Translations under genes and position numbers: made by a program
Assembly: GCA_009809945.1 (NCBI GenBank)
Contig: WTPW01000609.1
Location: forward strand, 162,832-226,831
Source: Gigaspora margarita
Taxonomy: Eukaryota; Glomeromycota; Glomeromycetes; Diversisporales; Gigasporaceae
Direction: 5' to 3'
Length of the DNA: 64,000 nt
Part shown: positions 23,228 to 34,460 of the stretch, piece after piece
Position numbering within the stretch: the first letter of the stretch is position 1
Layout of the letters: every line of letters starts with the position of its first letter
The notes under the pieces: generated by a model
Databases searched by the model: none
What the model saw: the letters and a program-made list of their open reading frames with translations, nothing else
Told to the model about the DNA's origin: nothing

Positions 23228-23428
23228 CATGTACCCAGTTATTTTCTCTAGGAGCAGCTGGCACCTCATGTTGGGCTACATCCCTGAAGGCTTGGGCAAT
23301 ATCTTGAAGAAGATTCTGGGCTTGATTACAATTGTTACGTGGGTCTTCATTATTTTGGGTTCATATGGAGGAAGTGGTCTTTCCTCTTCAATGGGTCTTT
23401 CAATGTCAAAATCAGCTATATCAGACAT
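23228..23428 (-). pseudogene. Gypsy gag N-terminus
   Basis: The minus strand begins M-S-D-I-A-D-F-D-I-E-R-P-I at 23428. After a frame change near 23365 it continues Q-N-L-L-Q-D-I-A-Q-A-F-R-D-V and N-N-W-V-H-V-P up to the insertion site at 23227. The start was chosen because it is the first ATG after the leader and the frame leads into the gag core. It joins the gag core on the other side of the hAT-like insertion. Confidence 0.75.
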
Positions 23429-23519
23429 CTTTAACTAACTAATTAAAACTAAATTAAACTAAAACTTCTTAATGAAAAATTTTATAGAAAGGGTTTTGGG
23501 GTTGGTAGTTCAATCTCAC

Positions 23520-23556
23520 AGGTAAATAGGGTAATTCGATCTCACAGTCACTACTA
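23520..23556 (-). promoter_or_regulatory. Candidate primer binding site
   Basis: Right after the 5' LTR the minus strand reads TAGTAGTGACTGTGAGATCG. Its complement looks like a tRNA 3' end (T-arm-like TTCGATCTCACAGTCACTA), with TAG instead of the expected TGG start, another G-to-A change. The exact tRNA is not assigned. Confidence 0.45.
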
Positions 23557-25303
23557 ATTAAGAAGGAGAGAATTATACCCTTTGTCTAACTTTAATTACT
23601 ATACACTAATAAAACCAACTAAACTAACTTAACAAAGCGCTCAAGACTTCTAAATCTTGAGATGGTAGGCAGAAAGAGGCGAGGTTAATTTGGTCTGGGT
23701 TTCAGAGTTCAGAGTTCTTGGAGTTTGAATATTCAATTTCAATTGTGGACTTCATTCACAATATCACATGGTAGTTCTAATTGGACTTGATTAAATTCCG
23801 ACCGCTGTTGGAGGTGGTCAGAAATGAAAATTATGGATCACAGGGTTCTAAGGTTGATTAATGGTAAGTGACTACAGGGCTACCAAATTGTTCGATAAAT
23901 AAGGTAGCTAAGCCTTGCCTTATTTGTAGTAACAATAGAGCAGGTGACTAACCAAGGTTTTTAGTATAAATAGGGATAAGTGCTATGACTTAAGTACTTT
24001 CACTTTCTTTCACGGGTAATACTATCAGGATAAATAGACGGAGACTATACTATGTTAACACTTCTACTCTAATTTTGAAGATTAATTCACAGCAACAAAA
24101 CTGGTAACAAGACTTTATAGTAATAATTGTGGATAACAAAAAGTGGATTTTGGATAATATCAGATGGACGAAATGTGAAGTTAAGTAATTAACTACTAGA
24201 GTCACTTCTGCTATTATAATTTCAAAGTGTTAAACTCAACTGAGTTATCTTTATTAAAGGTAACAGAACTATCACTTAAATACTTTTTACATCCTTATTC
24301 TGATACAGGTTTCTGCTACTGCATTTTTGCCCAAAATGTCAGAAAGTGCTGAAATGCACGATCTGCCAGAAATGCAGGATCTGGCCAAAATACCATTTCA
24401 TACTAAAAAGTCAGAAATTCATGAAAATACTTTTCATAAAGAAATGCACGGTTACTTACAGATAAGGAAATAATAAACTACTATTTTTGGGGCGGTATAT
24501 ATTTATATACTAACTACTTTAAGTTATTTATAGATATTTATACAGGCGAAAGAAAGAAATATATAATAATAATAGATAATGATAAAATTATTAGAATAAA
24601 ACACAAGTCCTCCAGGTCGATAGCATAGAGGTTATGCTCTGAGGATGCAAATTGGAAGGTTGCCAGTTCAATTTCCAGCGGCGGCGAAATCGTAATTCTA
24701 TGTTTGCGGGTCCTACCATATTGGAAAAAATGGTGTAGATCAGAGAGTTTAAATAGGCAACACCCCGTAGCAGGTTGCAGGTATTGCAGCTAGTGTGTAA
24801 TCTGCGGGCAGACCACTCAAATTAGGCACTAAAAGTGCATGTGTAGCTAGCTGTACCCTCATCTATGCAACATCAATTGACGGTCCTCGGTGGAGTGGCA
24901 CTGCAAGTAGTCAGGATCAAAGCCTCTGGGTCGTCCTTAGGTTAGAACCACGATTTGAATAACTGAAGTCATGTGACATATTGAGAGGTCGAAGTCTGAA
25001 AGGATACTTCAAGAACACGTGGCGACATTTCTGAACTGCGATTCGTACCAAGAAATAGCCAATGGTTCAATGTCTAGAGGGATTTGTTGAGAGAAAAAAG
25101 GTTTGGTGAGACAACCCTACTTGGGCGCTCAATGTAGTAGCCAGGTTGATGCCTACCCAAAGACTTTAAAGGATTATTTGTATACTTGTATTCAAATTTA
25201 AGAATTTAATAAAGGTAGCGCAAGGTTGTTAATATCAAAAAAAATAGAATAAAATACATAAAATAAAAAATAATTATATGCCGGCACCGGGCAACCCCTC
25301 ACA
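23556..25303 (-). repeat. 5' LTR of the Ty3/Gypsy element
   Basis: It is collinear with the 3' LTR at 9567-10836. Differences that I aligned by eye are mostly transitions. It starts on the minus strand as TGTGAGGGGTTGCC and ends in CTTCTTAA next to the primer site. A 639 bp SINE-like element sits inside it at 24606-25244. Confidence 0.88.
24606..25244 (+). mobile_element. tRNA-type SINE-like insertion in the 5' LTR
   Basis: It is flanked by TAGAATAAAACACA (24592-24605) and TAGAATAAAATACA (25245-25258) and ends in an A-run. The head has a possible A box (GATAGCATAGAGG) and a B-box-like AGTTCAATTTCC near 24667. The block 24747-24873 matches 1841-1955 in the SINE at 1083-2060. It has a different sequence from the insertion found at the equivalent site of the other LTR. 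Confidence 0.72.
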
Positions 25304-26048
25304 CCGTCCAAAAAGAGAAATTAGCCAATTGAAGAACATAAAATGTGATGATCCCAGATCAGTATGACTAGAGATGTGCCATTTATATGATACTCTAATT
25401 TTTTTGTGTACAGGACATACAGTACATACGTATAGCACAGATAGTATTTTATAATGTAATAAAATAATAAATTAGTTTTAAGCACGTTACTAAAAATTAT
25501 TACCAAGAGGTCCGTAACCTTTAATATTTATCCTATAATACAATTTCACAGTGTTCATTCAACCTGTAAATCAAAACCAGGAACGGAGTTTTCCGTAAAT
25601 GCTGAATTTCTAATCTAATACTACAATTTTTTCATTATTCATCAACATAATTTTTATTTTTCCAATTAGTTAGATTACGCCCTATATAAAAAACTGGTTT
25701 ATAAAATTAGTCTGCCAATAAATACTTAAATAAAGTAATCATATGACATATTAAAAAAGAAATATCCAATCAAAAGTACAGATTTGTACAGAAACACCAC
25801 ATCATGCACTTCGTTCCTGGTAATAGTAATAGATTTCTTGAAGATGATCAATGCAAGAAATAAGGGCAGTGCTAAATTTGTAAGTTGATGAATGACGGAA
25901 TGATCTATGGGTGATGAGTTGAACACGTATGGGCTTTTCTACTATATACGTACAGTACGTATATGTGGGTCGATTTTTTCTTAATTTGCACATGGGGCTT
26001 CCACCTATATGTGTGTTAATTTTTTCCTAATTTGCTTTGGGGCTTCTC
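25304..26048. other. Dispersed repeat flank, no gene seen
   Basis: The segment after the LTR (CCAAAAAGAGAAATTAGCCA at 25309) is repeated in diverged form at 26088 (CCAAAATGGGAAATTAACCA), each followed by ACRTAAAATGTGATGAT. Short minus-strand frames here are AT-driven and unrecognised. Confidence 0.5.
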
Positions 26049-26390
26049 GCGCGCACTTATTTGTGCGAGTGATACAAACCCAAAATGGGAAATTAACCAA
26101 TCGGAGAACGTAAAATGTGATGATACAGGATCAGCCTGACACGAGAGCAAAGCGAAGAAAAACAAAAAAAAATTGAAAAAAGAGAAAATACAAGAAAACG
26201 AGTGTTTAAACCTGTCTTGGGCACTAATTGAAAATGACGGGAATAAATTTTACATATAAAACCTAATTATTTATTACTACAGCCTCTAACCCTAACGTCC
26301 TAACCCTAACTTTTTAATTTCACGAACTTTGTTTATTTTTCTGTCGAATTTCCTTTTTGGGTTTGTATCCCTCGCAAAAATAAGTATTCC
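26049..26390. mobile_element. Inverted-repeat element with 9-10 bp flanking repeat
   Basis: The ends are inverted: a CACTTATTTGTGCGAGTGAT region on the left and the reverse of ATCCCTCGCAAAAATAAGTA on the right. GGGGCTTCTC is directly repeated at 26039-26048 and 26391-26400. A 9-10 bp duplication would suit a Mutator-like element, but GGGGCTTC also occurs at 25994, so the flank could be an older host repeat. It contains telomere-like CTAACCCTAAC twice (26285-26310). Related copies lie at 31745-32000 and, inverted, at 32060-32290. Confidence 0.55.
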
Positions 26391-26568
26391 GGGGCTTCTC
26401 CACATATATGTAGATCGCTTTTCTCTAATTATCAAAATTAACTGTCGATTTATGTATAGCTTGGTTCATAATGAGCCACTTGCCACTAATATTGTTGGTC
26501 CACAACCGCAATAATCATTTGATTAATACGTAGCAGCACGTTACATTGGGGTGGTCGATATCCTTTGT

Positions 26569-26962
26569 AAAATAAAAGTTTATTATTTAAATTTTATATA
26601 GATCTCAATTGTTATTTTTGTATCATAATCTTTTGCGGATTTCAAAAGATGCACAGCATTAATGGCTTGGTTTAGAAAAAAAATGTTGTAAAGATCAATA
26701 TTATGTCTTTACAAAAGTTATAGAACTATTTTTTCGTTTAAATATAAAAAAACTGACTTATTTCCTTTTTAAAATAATAGTTTAAAAAAAATTTTTTTAA
26801 GAAATAGTTCTATAACTTGGTTTATAAAGCATCATATTGATCTTTACCGAGCCATTAAGGCTGTACAGTACATCTATTTGAAATTCACAATAAATTATAG
26901 TACATAAATAAAAACTGAGATCTATATATAAATTTTAAATATAAACTTTTATATTATACTAT
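26569..26962. repeat. Long foldback element
   Basis: Two arms of about 180 bp pair. Landmarks on both sides are AGTTATAGAACTATTT, TTAATGGCTYGGT, AAAGATCAATATYATG and ATATAGATCTCA. It is a likely MITE of unknown family; the duplication is not resolved. Confidence 0.6.
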
Positions 26963-27349
26963 ATATATCAGTTATGATTTGCTTATGCTAATGAGTCGAT
27001 AAACTATACCGAGTTTATCCCACCCTAGCATTTTCAGTTTTTTTCTAATACTGCTGACTACTATTTTAAAATATAATTTAAATCACATTATTAACTTAGG
27101 CAATAAAAAAAGCATATTTTTATTAGTTTATCTTATAAAAAATTTTCTGGATATTAATGTTAAATACAAAACTAAGTTTTTGTTCCTGGTTTTGCACGAT
27201 GACGTTGTGCAGCTTCTTATATAATACTGTGTACTTTCCAAACAGCACCTATGCATATATTCATGTACGTACTGTACATACCTATGGGTCCATATCATTT
27301 CTTTTTTCTAACATTGTTTTCCTGTCACTCATTTGCCTGAAATAGTGAG
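26963..27349. other. Intergenic, no gene seen
   Basis: AT-rich. It contains 27183-27222, which resembles the A-K-P-G-coding motif at 9076-9117. Confidence 0.4.
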
Positions 27350-30300
27350 TACCAATTTTTTTACAGTAACTCATCACAATAATTTCAATGCAAATTGATT
27401 CAATATTGACTACTCAGAATTTTTTAATAGTAACTGCAATAGAAATCATGTAATCCCATTACAAATTGACTCAAACATAACCACATGCAGTGTTTATAAT
27501 GAAATAAGATCTGTAACAGGATTTTTATAGTACTCACGATAAAAATCACAACCTAAATTAATACTGTGTATTGCCAAAATAGAAAGTAAGTTATGTAACA
27601 GAGCTTTTTATAGCACTGTACTTCATGATAGAAATCATGATGATTCCAATGCAGACTGAGTTCTGTAGCAGAATTTTTTACAGAAACTCATAATAAAATT
27701 CACAATACTTCCAATGCGAACCAACTAAACCTTAATCACATACTGTGAAATCACCATAATAGTGAGTAAGTTTTGTATTAATTTTTTATTGTAGAAATCA
27801 TAATAATTCTGATACAAACTAACTTAACTTCATACTGTGTGTCATCAGAAGTTCTGTAACAGGATTTTTACAATAACTCATAATAGAAATAATGATAATT
27901 CTATTGCATACTGTGCATAACCAGAATAGAGAGTAAATACTGTAAAAATTTTTTTATGTAACTCATGAAAGAAATCACTATAATTCCAATACAAACTAAC
28001 TTACCACATACTGAGTGTCACTAAAATAGTGAGTAAAATTTGATAGCAGAATTTTTGCAGCAATTCATGAAAAAATTATAATAATTCCAATGCAAACTAA
28101 CACAACATTAACCACATACTGTGTGTTACTAAAATAGTAAGTCTGTAACAATTTATTTTACAGCAACTTATGATAGTCAGGTTAATTTTAATGCAAACTA
28201 ACTCAACTACATACTATATACTACTGGAATAGCAAGTCATATAGCAGAATTTTGTATAGAAATTCATGTGATAATTCTAATACAAATCAACTCAACTTTA
28301 ACCACTTACTGTGTGTTACTGGAATAGTAATATTGTAACAATTTTTTCATAGTCACTGTAAAAACATAATAATTCTAGGGAATTGGTATTTCCACACCCC
28401 TTTTTGGTATTGCCACACCCATGTAGATCATTTTAATTTTTTAAAAAAATTTTTCACTTTGATCGAAGATATCTTGGAACCCATCTGACCAAATTCGATC
28501 AACATTTTTTTTTTTGAATTCAATAGCTTTTTATAATTAAAATAAAAAAGTTGATCGAATTTGGTCAGGTGGGTGCCAAGATAACTTCGATCAAAGTTTT
28601 ATAAAATTCTAAACATCTATTAAATATAAGATGTAGCAAAAATTGGTTTCAAAGTTTGATCGAAGATATCATGGCACCCATTGGCCAAATTCGATCAACT
28701 TTTTTTTATTTTATTTGTAAAATGCTGTAGAATTCAAAGAAAAAAAGTTGATTGAATTCAGTCAGATGAATTTCAATATATCTTTGATCAAAGATTTTGT
28801 AAAATTCTAAACGTCTATCAAATATAAGCTGCAGTAGTAATTGTTTACAAACTTTGATTGAAGATATCTTGGCACCAACCTGGCCAAATTCGATCAACTT
28901 TTTTTTATTTTAATTGTAAAAAGCTATTGAATTCAAAAAAAAATGTTGATCGAATTTGGTCAGATGGATTCCAAGATATCTTCGATCAAAGTTAAAATTT
29001 TTTAAAAAATTAAAATGATCTACATGGGTGTGGCAATACCAAAAAGGGGTGTGGAAATACCAATTCCCTAATTCTAATACAAACCACTCAACCAAGTATT
29101 ATGTATTATTGGAATAGTGAGTAAGTTTTATAAAAGACTTTTTATAATATCTCACAATAAAAATCATAATAATTTCAATGCAAACTAACTAAACCTTAAC
29201 AACATACTATGTGTCACTGGAATAGTGAGTAAGTTCTGTAATAATTTTTCATAGGAAATTATATTAATTCTAATTTAAACTAAACCAAATTTTGTGTTTA
29301 TAAATTAGCAAGTTCTATAAAGAATTTTTTACAATTATTCATGTTAGAAATTGTTATAATTCCAATATAAAATAAATCAACCTTAACCTCTTACTGTGGG
29401 ATATTCTACCTCATGCCTTCTAAAGTTGTCTTACCTTTGTCTTCAACTTTCTATTGGCACTCCTATATCTTTGAATTTAACTTTTTCAGGATGCTTGGGC
29501 CATATGGTCTTCTCTTTTATTATAAAGCCATTAATTATCCCCTTGAATTTTTCAACTTTCTTTATCTATATTATTGCAATCATAAGTTTACTGTAATCTA
29601 CAATAGAAAATATAATAGTACAATGCAATCTAAATTTACCAATATAATAAGTTTATATTATAATTTTTTATAGTAACTTTGAGATAATTCCATTGCTAAC
29701 TCAATCTTAACCACATGCTGTATGTCATCAAAATAATGAATAAATTCTGTAGCAGAATTTTTACAGTTAACTCATAATAGAAAACACAATAATCCAATAC
29801 TAATACAACCTTAACTGCATCTATAATACAATTTTTACAGTAAATCATAAAAATTGCAACAATTATAATGCCAACTAAATCATATACTGTGTGTTATTGG
29901 GTAACAAATAAGTTCTGCATCAGAATTTTATGATAATTTACAATAGAAATTACAATAATTCTAATATAAACTATAACTCAACATTAACTTCAATATTGTG
30001 TATTATTGGAATGACAAGTAAGGCTGTACCAGAATTTTTTACAGTAACTACACATCAAAAATATGATAATTTAGATTCAAACTAACTTAGTCTTAGTCAC
30101 ATAATGTAATAATTAACAGGTTCTATAACAGAACTTTCTGTAGTAACTTACAATAAAATGATAGTTCCAATATAAGCTAAATCTATTTTATCAGCATCAC
30201 CAGTATAGGGAGTAAATTCTGTAATATACTTTTAATAGTAAGTATAATAGAAATAATAATAATTCTAATGTGACCTTACCATATACTATGTTCTGTAACC

Positions 30301-31200
30301 GAATTTTTATATTAACTCAAGATAGAAAACATAATAATTCTAACAAAAATTAACTCAACCTTAATCATGTCCTGTGTGTCAATAGAATAGTGAGTAAGGT
30401 TTGCAACTAAATTTTTTATAGTAATTTACTATACAAACTAGCTTACATAATGTGCTACTAGAATTGCAAACAAGTTCTATAATAGAATTTTTTACAGTAA
30501 CTTAAGATAGAAATCTTGATGATTCTAACTCAACCTTAATCATATACTGTGTTATTGAAATAGCAAGTAAGTTCTGTAACAAATTTTTTAAATAGAATTA
30601 ATGATAATTCTAATGCAAATTAATACAAATTATATTTTATACTGTGTGTTACTGAAATAGCATTTATATAACAAAACTTTTTACAGTAACTTACAATGCA
30701 AATTATCTTAAGCTGTATATCAAGTAAGTTTGTAACAGAATTTTTTACAGTAACCTATAATACAAACTAATTCAATCATAACTATATAATGTATTTCACC
30801 AGAATAGTGAGTTAGATCTGTAACAGAATTTTTATAATAACCTACAATGCAAACTAACTCAACCTTATCCATATACTAGCTAAACCTTATACACATACTG
30901 TGTGTCACAGACATGGTGAAGGTTTGTAACAGAATTTTTTATAGTAATGCACAATGAAACTAACTTAACCTTATCAACATACTGTGTATCAAGAGAACAG
31001 CAAGCTCTTCAGCTAAAATTTTATAGTAACTACAATAGAAATCATAATTATTCTGATACAAACAAAATTTAACCAATACTTTGTATTAATTCTGTAACAG
31101 TATCTTTTACAGTAACATATAATAGAATTCAAAATAATCTCAATACAAAATGGCTTAACCTTAACTAAATAATATGTGTCACCAGAAAGTGATAAGGCCA
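27350..31200. repeat. Large degenerate satellite array, roughly 100 bp unit
   Basis: About 3.2 kb, excluding one insertion, consists of head-to-tail diverged copies of a unit. Its landmarks are GTGAGTAAGTTCTGTAACAG, then ATTTTTTACAGTAACTCA, then AATAATTCTAATGCAAACTA, then ACATACTGTGTGTCACTGGA. Spacing between landmarks varies around 90-120 bp. Copies in the opposite orientation occur at 33890-34460. Short open frames in the array are by-products. Confidence 0.88.
28378..29068. mobile_element. Inverted-repeat element with very long TIRs in the satellite
   Basis: The terminal inverted repeats start GGGAATTGGTATTTCCACAC and remain nearly perfect for more than 60 bp. The flanks are an exact 8 bp duplication, TAATTCTA (28370-28377 and 29069-29076), made from satellite sequence. 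The interior has repeated inverted modules such as TTGATCGAATTTGGTCAG and CAAGATATCTTCGATCAAAG. Superfamily is uncertain (8 bp duplication, G-rich end). The near-identical arms indicate a recent insertion. Confidence 0.92.
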
Positions 31201-31480
31201 ATCCAATTTAATTCAATGTTTATATTACATCCTTTTTACAAAAGAGAGAGAAATAGAGTTTATTATAAAAATTTTCTAAAATAATCTATAATATTATGGG
31301 TTTTCTAAAATTTTCTGTATCAGTAGTGAGAGAGAGGAGAGACAATAATGTAATCCACTGAATTAAGTTAGTTTGGTCTAAGTTATAACATTTAACACAT
31401 GATAGAAAACATAATTTTTTACAGCAAAATTACAATAATTTCAATTTATACTATCAGATATGCTACTACAAATATAATGA
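31201..31480. other. AT-rich sequence leading to a Helitron-like end
   Basis: No gene. A short purine-rich GAGAGAGAGGAGAG patch lies near 31328-31341. Confidence 0.4.
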
Positions 31481-31487
31481 ATAAGAG

Positions 31488-31518
31488 GGTGGCGCGTAAG
31501 CGCCACCTGTTACACTAG
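31488..31518 (+). mobile_element. Helitron-like 3' terminus
   Basis: A perfect hairpin GGTGGCGC-GTAA-GCGCCACC (31488-31507) is followed after 7 bases by CTAG at 31515-31518 and then T. A GC-rich hairpin, short spacer, CTRR and insertion before T is the established Helitron 3' end. The matching 5' end is not identified; the satellite array lies upstream. Confidence 0.65.
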
Positions 31519-31744
31519 TATAATATATAATTATAAGCCTAAATTTATACAATATATAATTATAATCCTAAATTTATAAAATCTGGTTTTATTTTGGCAA
31601 TATTAATAAAAAAATTTTGTTTTAAGAATATACTTTTTATGTTGATCAAATTCTTAAGTTTTATTGGTTGATCAGCATGTGAAGTCTATAAAAGGATCGA
31701 CAAAGAATTCGTGTACAGTACGTACAGTACGTATAGTACTGTAC

Positions 31745-32290
31745 GTGGCACATCTCTAAGCACGACATATGAGCAAAACGAAGAAAAGCACAAAAAACAT
31801 CGAAAAGAGAAAATAAAGAAAACGAGTGGTTAAACCTGTTTTGAGGCACTAATTGAAAATAACGGGATTGAAATTTTACATATAGTGACTAATTGTTTAT
31901 TTCTATAGCCTCTATCCCTAACGCCCTTCCCAAATTTTAATTTCACGAGCTTAGTTTATTTTACATTGAATTTCCTTTTGGGTTTGTATCACTTGCAAAA
32001 TTCAAGTTGACGAAAGTCAACAGATCGAAAAGACAGCAATGCAGAGCATTGTGCATTTTACTTATTTGCACAGGTAATGCAAACCAAAAAAGGAAATCCA
32101 ATTTTGTAAATTAACTAAGTGCGTGAGATAAAAATTTAGGGTTAGAACTTTAATATTAAAGGCTATATGTAAAATTTCAGTCCCGTCATTTTTAATTAGT
32201 GCACCAAGATCGATTTAATATTAGTTTTTGCTTATTTTCGTTCAAATTCTATGTTGGGCTGATCAGGAATAGTTAATAATTACATTTTCC
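31745..32290. repeat. Two inverted copies of a dispersed repeat
   Basis: 31745-32000 matches 26120-26370 (landmarks AAACCTGTTTTGAGGCACTA, TTTTACATATA, CCTTTTGGGTTTGTATCAC). 32060-32290 carries the same landmarks reversed, including TTAGGGTTAGAACTTTAATA. The two face each other around 32030. Confidence 0.6.
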
Positions 32291-32339
32291 AATCAAGAGT
32301 TTGTGTTACTCGCGCAAATAAGTGGATACCCCGGTCAGG

Positions 32340-33720
32340 ACAAGATAAACCGGATTGCAGGTGAATCCGATAAGGACGTCAATGAAGCTTTATTAAGTAA
32401 CTAGGTGCTTGAGTTGCTTAAAGGGAGTTAGATATGAGTGTACTATATCTGATATTGTATTATGCAGTACAAGGATCTCATGTTGTGATTAGACTCCATG
32501 GTTGCGATAGCAATGCAAGGACCTCATGTTCTGATTAATCTCTATGGTTGCAGCAGGCAATGCAAAAACCTTATGTTTGGTGATTGATCACCTATAAAAA
32601 TTCTATTCAAATTTTGTTCGGATTTTTATTACGGAAAATGCTCATTTTTTAAAATAATAATTGAACAAAATCTGAATAAGATTTTAAATTTTTTTTATAG
32701 AGTACACGACTAAAATAGCAGTACAAGGATCTCTCGTTGTAATTAGGCTCCGTGGCTGTAAGGGTCTCATATTGCGATTAGGCTCTATGGCTGCCACGGG
32801 CAGTGAAGAACCTCATGATTGGTGATTAAGATCCACAACTACAAGGACCTTAATTGTGATTAGACTCCGTGGCTGCTATAGCAATGCAAGAACCCAAGTT
32901 GTGATTAGGCTCCATGGCTGCCGCAGGTAGTGCAAGAGCTCATATTTAGTAATTAAAACGTAACCGTGATAGCAGTGCAAGGACCTCACATTGTGTTTAG
33001 GCTCCGTGGATGCAAGGTTCTTATGTTGTGATTAGGCTCTATGGCTGCCGCAGGCAGTGCAAGAACTTTATATATGGTAATTAAGCTCCGCAACTATGAT
33101 AGCAATGCAAGGATCTCATATTGTGATTAAGCTTCATGAATGCGATAGCAATGCAAGATCATCATGTGATTAGGCTCTATAGTTGCCATGGGCAGTAAAG
33201 AACCTCATATTTGGTGATTAAGTTCCGCGACTACAATAGCAGTTCAAGGACTTTACATCGTGAATAGACTCCATGGCTGTGATAGTAAAGTAAGCAAGGA
33301 TCTTACATTGTAATTAGGCTCTATGGCAACCATAGGTAGTGCAAGAATCTTATGTTTGGTGATTAAGCTCTGCAACTACGATAGCAATGTAAGAATTTCA
33401 CGTTGTAATTAGGCACTATGGATGAAATAGCAATGCAAGAACTTCATGTTGTAATTAAGCTCTATGGTTGCCACAGGCAGTGCAAGAACCTCATGTTTGG
33501 CAATTAAGCTCCACAACTATGATAACAGTACAATGACCTTACATTGTGATTAGGCCCATAGCTGTGATAGAAATGCGAGGACCTCATGTTGTGTTTAGAC
33601 TTTATGGCTCTGCAGGTAGCATAAACCCTCATTTTGGTGATTAAGCACCACAAGTATAATAGCAGTGTAAAGACTTCATGTTGAAGTTAGGCTCTGTAGC
33701 TGCGATAGCATAAATTCAAC
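32340..33720. repeat. Satellite array, 57-60 bp unit
   Basis: The unit runs GCAGTGCAAGGACCTCATGT, then TGTGATTAGGCTCCATGGCT, then GCGATA or GCCGCAG. Some subfamilies differ in a regular way (GTTTGGTGATTAAGCTCCGC), giving a higher-order pattern. A small foldback (about 32591-32703, arms starting CTATAAAAA and TTCAAATTTTGTTC) interrupts it. An inverted block of the same satellite is at 40770-41165. Confidence 0.88.
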
Positions 33721-33889
33721 TAAAAGGAACCAATGATAACGATTTTCATATTTATTGAATATCGTTAAAGATAGTGAATAGTTTAAAAAAAATTTTTAAA
33801 ACAAAAGAAGCATTTATATAATCTACCCTAAGTCATACCTTATTAAAAAAGATAATAATAATGCTTTCCTGCTAAATCCCATGTAATAC

Positions 33890-34460
33890 TGTTTATACAA
33901 TTACTGTAAATAATTTTGCTACAAACTTACTTGCTATTCCATTGACTATAATATGTGATTAAGATGAGTGAGTAAGTTTGTATTGGAATTGAGCTACTTA
34001 AAAAATTTTATTACAGTACCTACTCGCTATTCCAGTGATCACAATATGTGGTTAAAACGAAATAGTTTGCAAGAAATTATTATATTTCCATTGCGAGTTG
34101 ATATAAAAAAATACTGTATATTACCGTACTTACTTGCTATTCAGTTACAGTTAGTTTCTACTGGAATTGTTGTAGATTCTATCATGATTTATTCTGTTGC
34201 AGAACTTACTATTCTGGTGACTACAATATATGATTAATGTGAGTTAGTTTGCAAAAATAAATGTGATTTTTATCATGAGCGACTGAAAAATTCCATAAAG
34301 AACTTACTCACAATTTTGATAACCACAATAAGTTGTTAAGGTGAGTTAGTTTACATTTGAATTATCATAATTTCCATTGCGAGTATTGTTACAGAACTTA
34401 CTCACTATTTCAGTGATTTCTATCATTAGTACTGTAAATGTTCTGTTGCAAAACCTATTA
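33890..34460. repeat. Inverted block of the 100 bp satellite
   Basis: It reads as the reverse complement of the 27350-31200 unit. ACTTACTCACTATTTCAGTG and TTGCGAGTTGATATA-type landmarks recur about every 110 bp. Confidence 0.75.

Larger units (their letters stand above)
9567..25303 (-). mobile_element. Ty3/Gypsy LTR retrotransposon with nested insertions
   Basis: One element on the minus strand is bounded by two related LTRs. From right to left it reads: LTR, tRNA-complementary leader, gag, aspartic protease, reverse transcriptase, RNase H, acidic linker, integrase, a small extra ORF and the second LTR. The RT-RNase H-integrase order is that of Ty3/Gypsy (Metaviridae-type) elements. Possible 5 bp flanks TTGTC (9562-9566) and CCGTC (25304-25308) match at three of five bases, and both differences are transitions. 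Later insertions account for about 6 kb of its 15.7 kb. All classical enzymatic domains have frameshifts, stops or catalytic substitutions, so the copy is dead. Confidence 0.9.

Noticed and set aside
27350-31200. Regular repeats that might suggest a CRISPR array
   Set aside because: Repeats are head to tail, diverged, about 100 bp and without unique spacers; this is a eukaryotic satellite.
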